Shown here one piece after another: positions 8,190 through 17,453 of a stretch of 64,000 nt of DNA (the first letter of the stretch is position 1; the number at the start of each line of letters is the position of its first letter). A model generated the notes under the pieces. It saw only the letters and a list, made by a program, of their open reading frames with translations, had not been told where the DNA came from and made no database searches. The DNA is from Proteobacteria bacterium SG_bin9 (GTDB lineage: Bacteria > Pseudomonadota > Alphaproteobacteria > Rhizobiales > Xanthobacteraceae): NCBI GenBank assembly GCA_002083525.1, contig LWDM01000074.1, forward strand, positions 243,225-307,224, read 5' to 3'. Made by a program: the position numbers and the translations under genes.

Positions 8190-9727
8190 GCCCGTCCCCG
8201 TATGTCCGGCCGGATGGCGTGGCCGGAACCATAGCCCGCCAGCCAATCATCGATTGTGGCCATTTCCGCGGCGGACAGCCGCAGTCCAAGCTTCGATCGC
8301 CGCCACACCACGTCCTCGGCCGTCACCGCCCATTCCTGCGCAACGAGGTATTTCAACTCGGCCTCGGTCAGCGTCGCGCCGAACCATTGGCCGAGATCGG
8401 ATGCGGATTTGGCAAGTCCGAGAATTCGCCGCGCGCGCGTGCCGTAGGCGTGGGCGAGACGACTTGCGTGGCCGTGATCGAGGAAAGGATAGTCGCGCAG
8501 CAGTTCATTGGTCAGCGCGGGCAGTGCGGCAATGTCGAGATCGCCCCCGGGCAAGGGCGAGCCGGCCGTCCAGCCTTCCTCGGCCTTCTTGCCGTTCAGA
8601 TAAGACTCCAGCCGTTCGATCGCCTCCTCGGAAAGACGGCGATAGGTCGTGATCTTGCCGCCGAAGATCGAGAGCATCGGCGCGCCGCCGGATGTGTCGA
8701 GCTCAAACACATAGTCGCGCGTGGCGGCCTTCGCTTCACTGACGCCGTCGTCGTAAAGCGGCCGCACGCCGGCATAGGTCCAGACCACGTCTTTCGGGGT
8801 GATCGGCTTGGCGAGATATTCGCTTGCGGACGCGCAGAGATACTCGATTTCCGCATCGGAAATTTTGACCCGCGCGGGATCGCCTTCGTAGTCCTGATCG
8901 GTCGTGCCGATCAGCGTGAAATCGTCCTGGAAGGGGATGGCGAAAACGACGCGGCCGTCGGCATTCTGGAAGGTGTAAGCGCGATCGTGCGCGAACAGGC
9001 GCGGCACGACGATATGCGATCCCTTCACCAGTCGCACCTTCGCGCGTGCGTTGGCGCCGGTGCCGCGTGCAAGTACATCCTCGACCCAAGGGCCCGCAGC
9101 ATTGATGAGGGCGCGCGCCGTGATGGTCTCCCGTGCGTGCGTCAGCGTGTTCTCGACGACAATCTGCCAAATCCCGTTCGCCTGCGTCGCTTCGATGGCG
9201 CGCGTGCGCGTGCGGATCACCGCGCCACGCTCGACGGCGTCGCGTGCGTTGAGCACGACCAGACGCGCATCATCGACAAAGCAGTCGGAATACTCGAAGC
9301 CCTTGGTGAAACGGCCGGGCGCGAGCGGCAGCCCGGTTTCGTCGCGTGTCAGATTGAGCGAGCGCGTCGGCGGCAGCAGCTTTCGTCCGCCGAGATAGTC
9401 GTAAAGGAACAGGCCCAGCCGCAGCAGCCAGCCCGGACGCAGCCCGTTGTGGTGGGGAAGGACGAACCTGAGCGGCCGGATAATGTGAGGCGCGATCTGC
9501 CAGAGCACCTCGCGCTCGATCAGCGCTTCGCGGACCAGGCGGAACTCGTAGTATTCGAGATAACGCAATCCGCCGTGGATCAGTTTCGACGACCAGGACG
9601 ACGTCCCGCTGGCCAAGTCGTTCATTTCACATAGAAAAACCGAATTTCCCCGGCCGGCCGCGTCGCGGGCGATGCCGCAGCCGTTGATCCCGCCGCCAAT
9701 AATGGCCAGGTCGAAAATCTGCTCCAA
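8186..9727 (-). CDS. glpD: Glycerol-3-phosphate dehydrogenase (aerobic, FAD)
   Basis: 513 residues, usual length for GlpD. The FAD-binding Rossmann motif is at the N-terminus (DLAIIGGGINGCGIARDAAG), followed by the conserved LASGTSSWSSKLIHGGLRYL region typical of GlpD; GGKITTYRRLSEEA marks the C-terminal part of the FAD domain. It oxidises sn-glycerol-3-phosphate to dihydroxyacetone phosphate and passes electrons to ubiquinone at the inner membrane. The start appears to be TTG (9727), with GGGGAAG upstream; no ATG precedes the FAD motif in this frame. No glycerol kinase gene (glpK) is present in the window, so phosphorylation must be encoded elsewhere. Confidence 0.95.
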   Translation of the reverse strand: MEQIFDLAIIGGGINGCGIARDAAGRGNSVFLCEMNDLASGTSSWSSKLIHGGLRYLEYYEFRLVREALIEREVLWQIAPHIIRPLRFVLPHHNGLRPGWLLRLGLFLYDYLGGRKLLPPTRSLNLTRDETGLPLAPGRFTKGFEYSDCFVDDARLVVLNARDAVERGAVIRTRTRAIEATQANGIWQIVVENTLTHARETITARALINAAGPWVEDVLARGTGANARAKVRLVKGSHIVVPRLFAHDRAYTFQNADGRVVFAIPFQDDFTLIGTTDQDYEGDPARVKISDAEIEYLCASASEYLAKPITPKDVVWTYAGVRPLYDDGVSEAKAATRDYVFELDTSGGAPMLSIFGGKITTYRRLSEEAIERLESYLNGKKAEEGWTAGSPLPGGDLDIAALPALTNELLRDYPFLDHGHASRLAHAYGTRARRILGLAKSASDLGQWFGATLTEAELKYLVAQEWAVTAEDVVWRRSKLGLRLSAAEMATIDDWLAGYGSGHAIRPDIRGRA

Positions 9728-9748
9728 GGCGCTTCCCCGGCGCTGCCG

Positions 9749-9805
9749 TTTTCGATTTCGGCGTTTTGCTTTCGTATTGGGCGCGAATTACACCTCAAAA
9801 CGAAA
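9749..9805. promoter_or_regulatory. Candidate GlpR operator region (TTTCG repeats)
   Basis: The 95-bp gap between glpR and glpD contains TTTCG at 9750-9754, 9756-9760 and 9770-9774, and the inverse CGAAA at 9801-9805. Repeated TTTCG units are a common form of operator for DeoR-family repressors. Inference: GlpR binds here and controls glpD and the downstream transporter genes from an internal promoter. Confidence 0.4.
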
Positions 9806-9822
9806 GTTATCGCAACCGGCTT

Positions 9823-10647
9823 TTACGCGTTGGGGACAGTTGTTGGAGCGCTCACGGCGTCGGTCTCCGAGGTCTGCGTCAGCGCCTTTATCACCTCGAT
9901 GCCGTGTCCTTCGCAGATCGCCTGCATGGCAGCTGGAATGGAGCCGTCGGTGACGAGCACCTGAACCTGACTGAGGTGTCCGATCCGCACCGGCGCGCCG
10001 CGATGAAACTTGGTGCTGTCGGTGACAAGGATGACTTTGCGGGCGTTGGCCAGAATGGCCTGCGCCGCTTGCACCTCGCGATAATCGAAGTCGAGCAGGG
10101 CGCCGGTCTCGTCGATCGCCGACACGCCGATGATGGCGTAGTCGACTTTGAACTCGGTGATCATGTTGATCGCTGAAAGACCGACCACCGCGCCGTCGCC
10201 ACGCCGCACGTTGCCGCCGGCGACAATTACCTCGATCCGCGGATAGCGATAGAGCTGCATCGCCACATTCAGATTGTTGGTGATGACCAGCAGGTCTTCG
10301 TGCGCAGTCAGCGCGTTCGCCACCTCTTCGGTGGTGGTGCCGATGTTGATGAAGAGCGAGGAGCCGTTCGGGATCAGCGCGGCGGCGGCTGCGCCGATCG
10401 CACGCTTTTCTTCCATGGCGACAAAACGGCGAGCCTCGTAGGCGAGATTCTCCACGCCGGAGGCGACGATGGCGCCGCCGTGGACGCGGGTCATGACCCG
10501 CTGATCGCAGAGATCGTTCAAATCTTTGCGAATGGTCTGCGCTGAGACCTCGAAGCGGCGGACCAGATCCTCGACGGTGACCCGTCCGGACACACGCGCG
10601 ATATTCAGAATCTCGTTTTGACGGTTGGTGAGGGCCGCCACGGTCAT
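9823..10647 (-). CDS. glpR: DeoR-family repressor of the glycerol operon
   Basis: 274 residues. DeoR-type winged helix at the N-terminus (LTNRQNEILNIARVSGRVTV, then VEDLVRRFEVSAQTIRKDL), then a DeoRC sensor domain with GSSLFINIGTTTEEVA, the sugar-phosphate site. I chose the ATG at 10647 because AAGGAG precedes it by six bases; the frame extends 28 codons further but without a ribosome site. It is the first gene of the glp cluster, ahead of glpD. By analogy with known GlpR proteins the inducer should be glycerol-3-phosphate. Confidence 0.9.
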   Translation of the reverse strand: MTVAALTNRQNEILNIARVSGRVTVEDLVRRFEVSAQTIRKDLNDLCDQRVMTRVHGGAIVASGVENLAYEARRFVAMEEKRAIGAAAAALIPNGSSLFINIGTTTEEVANALTAHEDLLVITNNLNVAMQLYRYPRIEVIVAGGNVRRGDGAVVGLSAINMITEFKVDYAIIGVSAIDETGALLDFDYREVQAAQAILANARKVILVTDSTKFHRGAPVRIGHLSQVQVLVTDGSIPAAMQAICEGHGIEVIKALTQTSETDAVSAPTTVPNA

Positions 10648-10793
10648 GGCTCCTTGAACGACAGGCCGCCAATCATGGTGATAAGGTTTGACCTGCGGGT
10701 CAATGCCGGTCTCAAATCGCCCGCCAGACACTCAAGGCTCGATTTCAGCAAAACCGGGCTTTGGTGGGTATCGAGCTAAGGTAAATCAAGAAA

Positions 10794-11684
10794 ATGATCA
10801 TCGAGAGTCAAGGCGATGTCACCCGGGCCGTCGTCGATGCGATGGCGCAAACCGCCAATCCGCGATTGAAGCAGATCATGGATGCGTTGGTGCGTCATGC
10901 GCATGCGTTTGCCGAAGAAGTTCATCTGTCAGAAGCGGAGTGGGACGTCGGCATCGATTTCCTGAACCGGATCGGCAAGGCGACCAACGACAAGCATAAT
11001 GAAGGCGTGCTGTTTTCCGATGCGATCGGGTTCTCGACACTGGTGTGCCTGATGAATAACGGCCAGAGCGGCGCGACCGAGACCGCGGCGGCCTTGCTCG
11101 GGCCATTCTGGCGGATGCATTCGCCGCGCATGGAGAATGGCGGTTCGATCGTGCGCTCGCCTACACCGGGGCCGCAGCTGTTCGCCCGCTGCCGGATTGT
11201 CGATCCGAAGCAGCAGCCGATCGCAGGCGTCGAGGTGGACGTGTGGCAATCCTCGCCGGCCGGCCTTTATGAAAATCAGGACGCCACGCAGGCCGACATG
11301 AATCTGCGCGGCAAGTTCACGACCGATGCAGATGGCCGCTTCTGGTTCCGCTCGGTCAAACCCGGGCCTTATCCTGTACCGGTAGATGGGCCTGTCGGCG
11401 ACATGCTGCGCGCGCAGAACCGGCACCCGTACCGGCCGGCGCACCTGCATTTCCTCTGCTTCAAGCCGGGCTTCAAAACACTGATCACCCAGGTGTTCGT
11501 CGATGAGGACAAGTATCTCGAGACGGATGTGGTGTTCGGCGTGACGCGCGCGCTGGTTGGTGACTTTGCGCCCGGCAAAGGCCCGCCGCCGTGGGGTGAC
11601 GCGAGTGGCGAATGGACGGGACTAAATTACACGCTCATGATGGAGCCCGGCGAAGCTCAACTGCCGCAACCGCCCATCAAGTGA
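10794..11684 (+). CDS. Intradiol ring-cleavage dioxygenase (hydroxyquinol/catechol 1,2-dioxygenase type)
   Basis: 296 residues. The N-terminal helical dioxygenase_N domain (about 1-110) is followed by the intradiol beta-sandwich. The four iron ligands can be assigned by pattern: a tyrosine in SPAGLYENQ, a tyrosine in GPYPVPVDGP, and the two histidines of RPAHLHFL. Such non-haem Fe(III) enzymes cleave catechol, chlorocatechol or hydroxyquinol between the hydroxyls. The overall pattern is nearest to hydroxyquinol 1,2-dioxygenases, but substrate is not certain. It heads a plus-strand operon and is divergent from glpR (146 bp between the start codons). The ribosome site is weak (AAGG at a long spacing). 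Confidence 0.88.
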   Translation: MIIESQGDVTRAVVDAMAQTANPRLKQIMDALVRHAHAFAEEVHLSEAEWDVGIDFLNRIGKATNDKHNEGVLFSDAIGFSTLVCLMNNGQSGATETAAALLGPFWRMHSPRMENGGSIVRSPTPGPQLFARCRIVDPKQQPIAGVEVDVWQSSPAGLYENQDATQADMNLRGKFTTDADGRFWFRSVKPGPYPVPVDGPVGDMLRAQNRHPYRPAHLHFLCFKPGFKTLITQVFVDEDKYLETDVVFGVTRALVGDFAPGKGPPPWGDASGEWTGLNYTLMMEPGEAQLPQPPIK

Positions 11685-11696
11685 CCGGACACAAGA

Positions 11697-12719
11697 ATGA
11701 CGATCACCGCTCAATCGAAAACGACAGCATCCACTTTCACGAGCCAGAGCCTCCGGCTCGATGCCAAGGCCGTTGATGCCGAAGCGATCGAACTCAAGCG
11801 CAGTTCACAGACCATCCAGCGCGGCGGCTCGGGTGACGTCGTCGTCGAAATCAAGGCTGCGGCGGTGAATCCGTCCGATGTGAAAGCCGCGATCGGCATG
11901 ATGCCTTACGCCGTCTTTCCGCGCACGCCGGGACGCGATTTTGCCGGTGTCGTCGTCGATGGTCCTTCGCAGCTTCTCGGCCGTGAGGTGTTCGGATCGT
12001 CGGGCGATCTCGGTATCCGCCGCGATGGTACTCACGCCTCGCACCTCGTGGTCGAGGCGGACGCAGTTGTGCCGAAGCCGGCACGCGTCAGCATGGAGGA
12101 GGCGGCCGGCATCGGTGTGCCGTTCGTCACCGCAATGGAGGGCTTGCGCCGGGCCGGCATGCCGAAGAGCGGCGAGACCGTGCTGATCCTCGGGCTCAAC
12201 GGCAAGGTGGGACAGGCGGCGGCGCAGATCGCGCGCTGGAAGGGCGCGCGCGTGATCGGCGCGATGCGCAAGCTGACCGATGAACATCGCGGCTTCGCAG
12301 ATGACGTGATCGATTCAGGCAAGGACGACGTGGCGGCGCGTGTTCGCGAACTCACAAACGGACGCGGTGCGGATGTGGTCTTCAATACGGTCGGCGAGCC
12401 GTATTACGAAGCGGGTCAGAAATCGCTGGCGGTACTGGGCCGCATGATTTTCATCGCCGCCTTCAAGCAGACCGTGCCGTTCGACATTTTTGCGTTCTAT
12501 CGCGGCCGTCACACCTATGTGGGGATCGATACGCTGGCGCTGTCGTCCATCGCGACGGCGGATGTCCTGCGCGATATGACCGAGGGCTTTGAGAGCGGGT
12601 TCCTGAAACCATTCCCAATTCTACCGACGGCGATCTATCCGCTGGCGCGCGCGCATGAAGCCTACGTTCGTGTATTGGGATCCTCGCCCGACCGGCTGGT
12701 CCTTGCGCCGTCGAAATAG
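11697..12719 (+). CDS. Zinc-free MDR oxidoreductase (quinone oxidoreductase-like)
   Basis: 340 residues, medium-chain dehydrogenase/reductase fold. A GroES-like N-terminal domain (AAVNPSDVKAAIG ... PGRDFAGVVVDG) is followed by a Rossmann domain for NAD(P)H (VLILGLNGKVGQAAAQIARW). Neither the catalytic zinc cysteine/GHE pattern nor the structural zinc cysteines are present, as in quinone oxidoreductases and enoyl reductases. It starts 12 bp after the dioxygenase gene and is presumably co-transcribed, so it may reduce or generate a quinone-type aromatic intermediate. No maleylacetate reductase, the usual partner of hydroxyquinol cleavage, lies nearby. Confidence 0.85.
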   Translation: MTITAQSKTTASTFTSQSLRLDAKAVDAEAIELKRSSQTIQRGGSGDVVVEIKAAAVNPSDVKAAIGMMPYAVFPRTPGRDFAGVVVDGPSQLLGREVFGSSGDLGIRRDGTHASHLVVEADAVVPKPARVSMEEAAGIGVPFVTAMEGLRRAGMPKSGETVLILGLNGKVGQAAAQIARWKGARVIGAMRKLTDEHRGFADDVIDSGKDDVAARVRELTNGRGADVVFNTVGEPYYEAGQKSLAVLGRMIFIAAFKQTVPFDIFAFYRGRHTYVGIDTLALSSIATADVLRDMTEGFESGFLKPFPILPTAIYPLARAHEAYVRVLGSSPDRLVLAPSK

Positions 12720-12773
12720 CCGTTTGCCTTTGCGTGACTGACTGCACAACAAGAAAACAGGGAGAACGCTAAG

Positions 12774-13730
12774 ATGAATCGCCGGGAGTTCTTTCACGCT
12801 GGAGCCGCTGCGGTGTTGGCGACGGGATTGCCGCATACCGCAAGCGCCCAAGCCTTTCCCAACCGCGGTGTCACCATTGCCGTTCCTTTTTCTGGCGGCA
12901 GCATGACCGATATTCTCGCCCGCACCATCGCCCAGAAACTCGGCGCGAAGTGGGGGCAGACCGTCATCGTTGAGAACCGGCCGGGGATCGGCGGCACGGC
13001 GGGGATCGCCAAGTCGCCGCCGGACGGCTACACGCTGATGCTGACATCGAACGGTCACACAGTCATCAAGGCGGTCAATCCGGGCGTGACGTTCGATCCG
13101 ATTGCCGACTTCGTTGCCGTGACGAAGGTTGCGACCACGCCGTCGATCATGATCGTGCCGAAGAATTCGCCGGCCAAGACCTTGCGCGAATTCGCCGATC
13201 TCGCAAAAGCCTCCGCGAATGGCATCAACTTCGCGTCCGCCGGGCGCGGCAGTGCGACGGGCATTGCTGCGGAATTGCTGCGCAGCATTGTCGGGGCGAG
13301 GATGAGTATGGTGGCGTTTCGCGGCCTGCCGGAGTCGAACACGGCTGTGTTGCGCGGTGACGCGGCGTTCGGCTTCACCTTCTTCAGCGTCGGCGGCGAT
13401 CTGATCCAGAACGGCGATCTGCGGGCGCTTGCGGTCACCGGCGACGCGCGGATGCCGTTGCTGCCGGATGTGCCGACCTTCAAGGAGGCCGGCTTCCCGC
13501 AATTCGACTATGACGCTTGGTTCGGCATCCTTGCGCCGGCGGGAACGCCGAAGGCCGTTGTCGAAAAAGTGGACGCGGACGTGGCCGATGCGCTGGCGGA
13601 CAGCGAACTGCGCAAGCGCTTCGAACCGCAAGCCGTCACCCTGACATCGTCGACGCCGCGCGCTTTCGACGAACAAATGCAGGCGGATGCCAAGCGTTAC
13701 AGCGAGCTGATCGCGGCCAACCCGGGCTAG
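12774..13730 (+). CDS. Bug-family tripartite tricarboxylate transporter binding protein
   Basis: 318 residues. An N-terminal export signal with a twin-arginine-like start (MNRREFFHAGAAAVLATG) and probable cleavage after ASA precedes a TctC/Bug fold recognised by ITIAVPFSGG-type strand 1 and by VENRPGIGGTAG. These periplasmic proteins bind carboxylates or aromatic acids. No TctA/TctB membrane partners are present, so it is an orphan as is common in this family. GGGAGA precedes the ATG. Position after the dioxygenase suggests a role in uptake or sensing of an aromatic acid. It converges with the next gene, only 3 bp away. Confidence 0.88.
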   Translation: MNRREFFHAGAAAVLATGLPHTASAQAFPNRGVTIAVPFSGGSMTDILARTIAQKLGAKWGQTVIVENRPGIGGTAGIAKSPPDGYTLMLTSNGHTVIKAVNPGVTFDPIADFVAVTKVATTPSIMIVPKNSPAKTLREFADLAKASANGINFASAGRGSATGIAAELLRSIVGARMSMVAFRGLPESNTAVLRGDAAFGFTFFSVGGDLIQNGDLRALAVTGDARMPLLPDVPTFKEAGFPQFDYDAWFGILAPAGTPKAVVEKVDADVADALADSELRKRFEPQAVTLTSSTPRAFDEQMQADAKRYSELIAANPG

Positions 13731-13733
13731 CCG

Positions 13734-14153
13734 TCAGCGCTCCGGCATGCCGCGGATCTTGCGGCATGGGGTGGCGCTCGTCGACGACAGCATGACGGTT
13801 TGCGACACAGATTTGATTCGCTTCTGCTCGGCGCGGTTGATGAAGCGCAGCGTGGCGCTCGGGAACCGCTGGCAGAACTCGGAGAGAGTGGTGGCGGTCG
13901 CGGCAATGTCATCGCGTTTCGGAACGACCGCGATTCCGCCGTCGCGCAGGATGTAGGCATCCTTGATGTTGTAGAAGTCGGCCGTCGCGGTGCAGATCTG
14001 GAACAGGCTTTTATAGGATTGCGGGGTTTGCGGCAGATCGCTGTCGAGGCCGCTGAGAATGTACTCGCGGCTTTCGATACAGCCGCGCTCGGATGCCACA
14101 GCCGGAGATGAGGCTGCGCCAGCAACAACCAGTGCCGCAATCAACGGCCTCAT
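13734..14153 (-). CDS. Small secreted protein of unknown function in EPS cluster
   Basis: 139 residues. Signal peptide MRPLIAALVVAGAASSPAVA with cleavage before SERGC. The mature part has four cysteines, suggesting two disulfides and a periplasmic or exported location. No family is recognised. The ATG at 14153 overlaps the stop codon of the preceding GT4 gene (ATGA), so it is the last gene of the wecG-type - GT4 - GT4 operon and is likely linked to polysaccharide synthesis. Confidence 0.75.
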   Translation of the reverse strand: MRPLIAALVVAGAASSPAVASERGCIESREYILSGLDSDLPQTPQSYKSLFQICTATADFYNIKDAYILRDGGIAVVPKRDDIAATATTLSEFCQRFPSATLRFINRAEQKRIKSVSQTVMLSSTSATPCRKIRGMPER

Positions 14154-15298
14154 GGGAGGGCACCTTGCGGCAAAGCATAGGTGCGCGCGGCACAGCGAAT
14201 CCACGATAACTCCCGCGCATGCGCCAGCGCGGCATCAGCAAATCGCGCGCGCAGATCGGGATGCTCGATCAACTGCGCAATGGCGTTGGCGACGGCTGCG
14301 GTTGACGGCTCGACCAAGAGGCCGGTGCGGTCGGCGATGACGGCTTCCGCGACGCCGCCGACCCGGGTGGCGATGCTCGGAAGTCCGGCTGCGGCTGCTT
14401 CGAGGTAGACGAGGCCGAATCCCTCGACGCGGCCCGAGGCCACATCGAGACCGGTCATGCAGAAGATATCGGCGGCGCCGTAGAGATCGCGGATGGCGTT
14501 GTCCGGCACCGGCCCGAGCTTGCGCACGTCGTAGTCCGCGTCATCGATGGCGCGCTCAAGCTCTGTGACATAATCCTCCTCGCCGTCCGGACCGATGATC
14601 AGCCAGGTGATCCGGCGGCGAAGCGGCGCGGGCAGCGACGCCAGCGCGGCCGCAGTGACGATGTGTCCCTTGCGGCGCGTGAGCCGCGCAACCGTGACGA
14701 GGACGATGTTGTCCATCGCGATGTCGTGCCGTTTCCGCACGGCCGACCGTTCCGCGGTGCGCTCGAACCAGTAACTCGAGACGCCGAGCGGAACCGCGTT
14801 GATCCGCTCAGGCGCGACCTGGAAGAAACGGCGAAACAGATCGCGCGTGAACTGGCTGTTGGCGACAATTTCGGTCGGACCGCCGAACACGTCGCAGGCG
14901 TTGATCGCAAGGCGCTTCAGAAACGTCTGCGTTTCGTAGATCTCGGTCCCGTGCAGAGTCATGATCACGCGCGACTCGGCGCGCCGCCGCGACAATGCAA
15001 CAGGAATAAAGAACGGCCAGTCGGCGGCATGCACGATATCGTAGTGCTCGATGCCGACCGCCTTGCGCGCCAGATACACCTTGGCCGGCAGATCGCGCAT
15101 GGAGTGGAGGCCGCCGCGGAAGCGGCGCATCCGGAACGCCAGGGAGCGATCGTTGGACGCGGTGTCCTGCGCGTAGTCGGGCGCAAACACCGTGATGTTG
15201 GCGCCGAGTGCCGCCGCCGCCAACGCAAGTTCGCGGGCATACGTGCCGATCCCGCCTTTGGCGGGCGCAAACTCGCTGGTCAGCATCAGAATGTTCAC
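14150..15298 (-). CDS. Glycosyltransferase family 4
   Basis: 382 residues, GT-B fold. The N-terminus MLTSEFAPAKGGIGTYAREL carries the GGIG motif of GT4 acceptor domains. The C-terminal donor domain has RLTRRKGH and the E-x7-E type motif (GRVEGFGLVYLEAAAAGLPS). It adds a sugar, by family precedent often mannose or glucose from a nucleotide sugar, to the undecaprenyl-linked repeat unit at the cytoplasmic face of the inner membrane. Its start overlaps the preceding GT gene (ATGA) and its stop overlaps the small secreted protein gene. Confidence 0.9.
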   Translation of the reverse strand: MNILMLTSEFAPAKGGIGTYARELALAAAALGANITVFAPDYAQDTASNDRSLAFRMRRFRGGLHSMRDLPAKVYLARKAVGIEHYDIVHAADWPFFIPVALSRRRAESRVIMTLHGTEIYETQTFLKRLAINACDVFGGPTEIVANSQFTRDLFRRFFQVAPERINAVPLGVSSYWFERTAERSAVRKRHDIAMDNIVLVTVARLTRRKGHIVTAAALASLPAPLRRRITWLIIGPDGEEDYVTELERAIDDADYDVRKLGPVPDNAIRDLYGAADIFCMTGLDVASGRVEGFGLVYLEAAAAGLPSIATRVGGVAEAVIADRTGLLVEPSTAAVANAIAQLIEHPDLRARFADAALAHARELSWIRCAARTYALPQGALP

Positions 15299-16587
15299 GC
15301 GGATGCGCTTTGAATAGCCGTTAGATTGGTCATGCCGCGCGCGTTCTGAATCTCTTTGTGCAGTTTGAAAACGCGGGCGAGTTGAGTGTTCGGTGTGAAG
15401 TCGTTGATGGACGATGCGACTTCCGCCGGATCGATGGCGCCGGCGTTAATCAGTTCGCGGGTGTCGAGCAGCCGTGACGCCAGCTGGTCTGCATCCTCAT
15501 CCATGCTCTCGCTTCGCTGAACGAGAAAACCGCTCTGGCTGTCGTGAATCACCGCTTCCAGTTGCGGCAGGTGCATGGCGACGACGGGGCGGCCGACGGC
15601 GAGCGTTTCCAGCACGCAGCGCGGCATTCCCTCGAACTCCGACGTCAGGATGCCGGCATGCATGTCGGCGAAAGTGGCCGCCATGCCGTGCGCATCCTTG
15701 AAGCCATGGCGCACCGTGATATCGGCGATCTCGGCGAACTCGCCGAAGCGTTCCGGATCGCTGGTGCCGATGTAGTGAAACTCCACCTGACCCGGCAGCT
15801 TTGCTTTCAGCCGCGCCATCGTCTTGAACATGAGCGGCGGCACCTTGAACTCATCCAGCCGACCGGCAAAGGCGACCCGGAAAGGTTTAGTTCGCTCCGG
15901 GAATGGCTGGACCTCAAAGATATTGGTGTTCACCCACGTCCACAGCGTATCGATCTTGTCGCGATACTCGGGGTAGGTCGCGCGGATGCGATCGGTGATA
16001 TGCGGATTGACGCAGAGAAACTTCTCGCAGCGCGACACCGCAAAGCGTTCGCCGGTGTGATGTACGAATGCGTACTTCTTCAGCAGCGAATCCATCTTGA
16101 GTTTCGGCACGCCTTCGCCGTGCAGCATCTGCACGAAGGGGACGCGGAGCAGCGAGGGGAGCCAGGAGAATTCGACGCGGCGCAGGTCGACCGAGCATTG
16201 CCGCGAACGGATTTCGCGGGCGATCAGCCGCAGATGACGAACGACGGCGCCGAAGAATTGCCCCGTGAGCGAGCCGCGGATCGTCTTCGACGCCTCGCGG
16301 GCCTGCTCATCGGAATAGTGCAGGATCGGCATGAAATCGAAGTTGCGTCCCCGGAACGTCAAGCGGTGGATCGCACCGAGTTCGAGATCGCCGATCGAAT
16401 CGACGCCGATGAACAGGATGTCCGTATCCACCGGATGAAAGGTAATGAAGTCGCGCAGATAGGTCTCAAGACCGCCGACCTTTCGGCCGCGCGGATCGAA
16501 CGGGTGCAGAAGACAAATCTGATAGCGACTATCGCGGCCGCCGGCCGCGATGTGTGCGGGTGATGCTGTGGAAGTCAGTGTCGCCAT
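15295..16587 (-). CDS. Glycosyltransferase, GT4-like, EPS biosynthesis
   Basis: 430 residues, GT-B fold with PRGRKVGGLETYLRDF near the N-terminus and the donor-side motif TSEFEGMPRCVLETLAVGRP in the C-terminal domain. I chose the ATG at 16587 (MATLTSTASP), which overlaps the end of the GT26 gene by 13 bp; the frame runs further upstream within that gene but not plausibly as protein. Together with the flanking GT26 and GT4 genes it should add successive sugars to the EPS repeat unit. Sugar specificity cannot be read. Confidence 0.87.
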   Translation of the reverse strand: MATLTSTASPAHIAAGGRDSRYQICLLHPFDPRGRKVGGLETYLRDFITFHPVDTDILFIGVDSIGDLELGAIHRLTFRGRNFDFMPILHYSDEQAREASKTIRGSLTGQFFGAVVRHLRLIAREIRSRQCSVDLRRVEFSWLPSLLRVPFVQMLHGEGVPKLKMDSLLKKYAFVHHTGERFAVSRCEKFLCVNPHITDRIRATYPEYRDKIDTLWTWVNTNIFEVQPFPERTKPFRVAFAGRLDEFKVPPLMFKTMARLKAKLPGQVEFHYIGTSDPERFGEFAEIADITVRHGFKDAHGMAATFADMHAGILTSEFEGMPRCVLETLAVGRPVVAMHLPQLEAVIHDSQSGFLVQRSESMDEDADQLASRLLDTRELINAGAIDPAEVASSINDFTPNTQLARVFKLHKEIQNARGMTNLTAIQSASA

Positions 16588-17378
16588 CGATAGGTCCCCA
16601 GGTGAGCATGCAGGATTTGCGGAACGGTTTCCGCAATAAGGCTGGGCAGCACAGCAAGGCACTGCAGATATCGCGGGCCGAGCCGGCGCGGCTCTCGAAA
16701 CGCGCGCCACGCCCATTCGAGTCCGACTTTCTGCGCCGCGAGCGGCGCGCGCTCTTGTGTTTCAGCCAGGAAGTCGAGCGCGGCGCCGAAGCAGAGCATG
16801 CCAACGCCCTGAACTTCGTCGCGGCAGCGAATCGCGAAGACCTCCTGGCGTGGTGCTCCTAGTGCCAGGATGCAGAGTCGTGCGCCCGAGGCGCGGATTT
16901 TCGCAATCGCCGTATCCGCGTCGGACGAGAGCGGATCGAAGGGCACGTCAGGAACATAGCTGCCGACGATTCGGAGCCCGTGGTGGCGCGCCAGCAGGCG
17001 GCGCCTGCTCTCGGCTAATGTTGTTTCATTGGCACCCATCAGAAAGACGGGAAGGTCGTGAAAGCTTGCGGCATCGCAAATCGGTGTCAGCATGTCGGAG
17101 CCGGTCGTGCGCTCGATCTCCATGCCGACCATTCGCCCGAGCATGGCGATCGGCATTCCGTCGGCAGTCACAAACTCCGCGCTGCGATAGGCGTCGTAGA
17201 AGTCGCTGCGCGCACGCATCTGAACCACATGGCTGAGATTCAGTGTGAAGACCGCGAAGCTCTCTTTTCGGTAGCTCGCAGCAATCACCGCGTTCACAGC
17301 GTCCGTCATGGTCGGGAGATTGACGGAGATGCCGCCGACGGTGAGGTTGTTCTGCAAATCCTCCGATGTGGCGATCAT
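16575..17378 (-). CDS. GT26 (WecG/TagA/CpsF family) glycosyltransferase
   Basis: 267 residues, the usual size of the family. Conserved features are VTADGMPIAMLGRMVG and TGSDMLTPICDAA in the middle and LALGAPRQEVFA in the C-terminal half. Family members include WecG (ManNAcA transferase), TagA and xanthan GumM (glucosyltransferase). A UDP-sugar donor is expected. The ATG at 17378 is preferred (GGGGGA upstream); a TTG five codons earlier (17393) is also possible. It opens the minus-strand operon GT26 - GT4 - GT4 - small secreted protein. Confidence 0.9.
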   Translation of the reverse strand: MIATSEDLQNNLTVGGISVNLPTMTDAVNAVIAASYRKESFAVFTLNLSHVVQMRARSDFYDAYRSAEFVTADGMPIAMLGRMVGMEIERTTGSDMLTPICDAASFHDLPVFLMGANETTLAESRRRLLARHHGLRIVGSYVPDVPFDPLSSDADTAIAKIRASGARLCILALGAPRQEVFAIRCRDEVQGVGMLCFGAALDFLAETQERAPLAAQKVGLEWAWRAFREPRRLGPRYLQCLAVLPSLIAETVPQILHAHLGTYRWRH

Positions 17379-17453
17379 CCGGTTGTCCCCCAAAGTACGT
17401 CCAAGTCGCGTCGCGTCTAAGTCTCGTCACATCGAGTCGATGTCGCATCGAAC

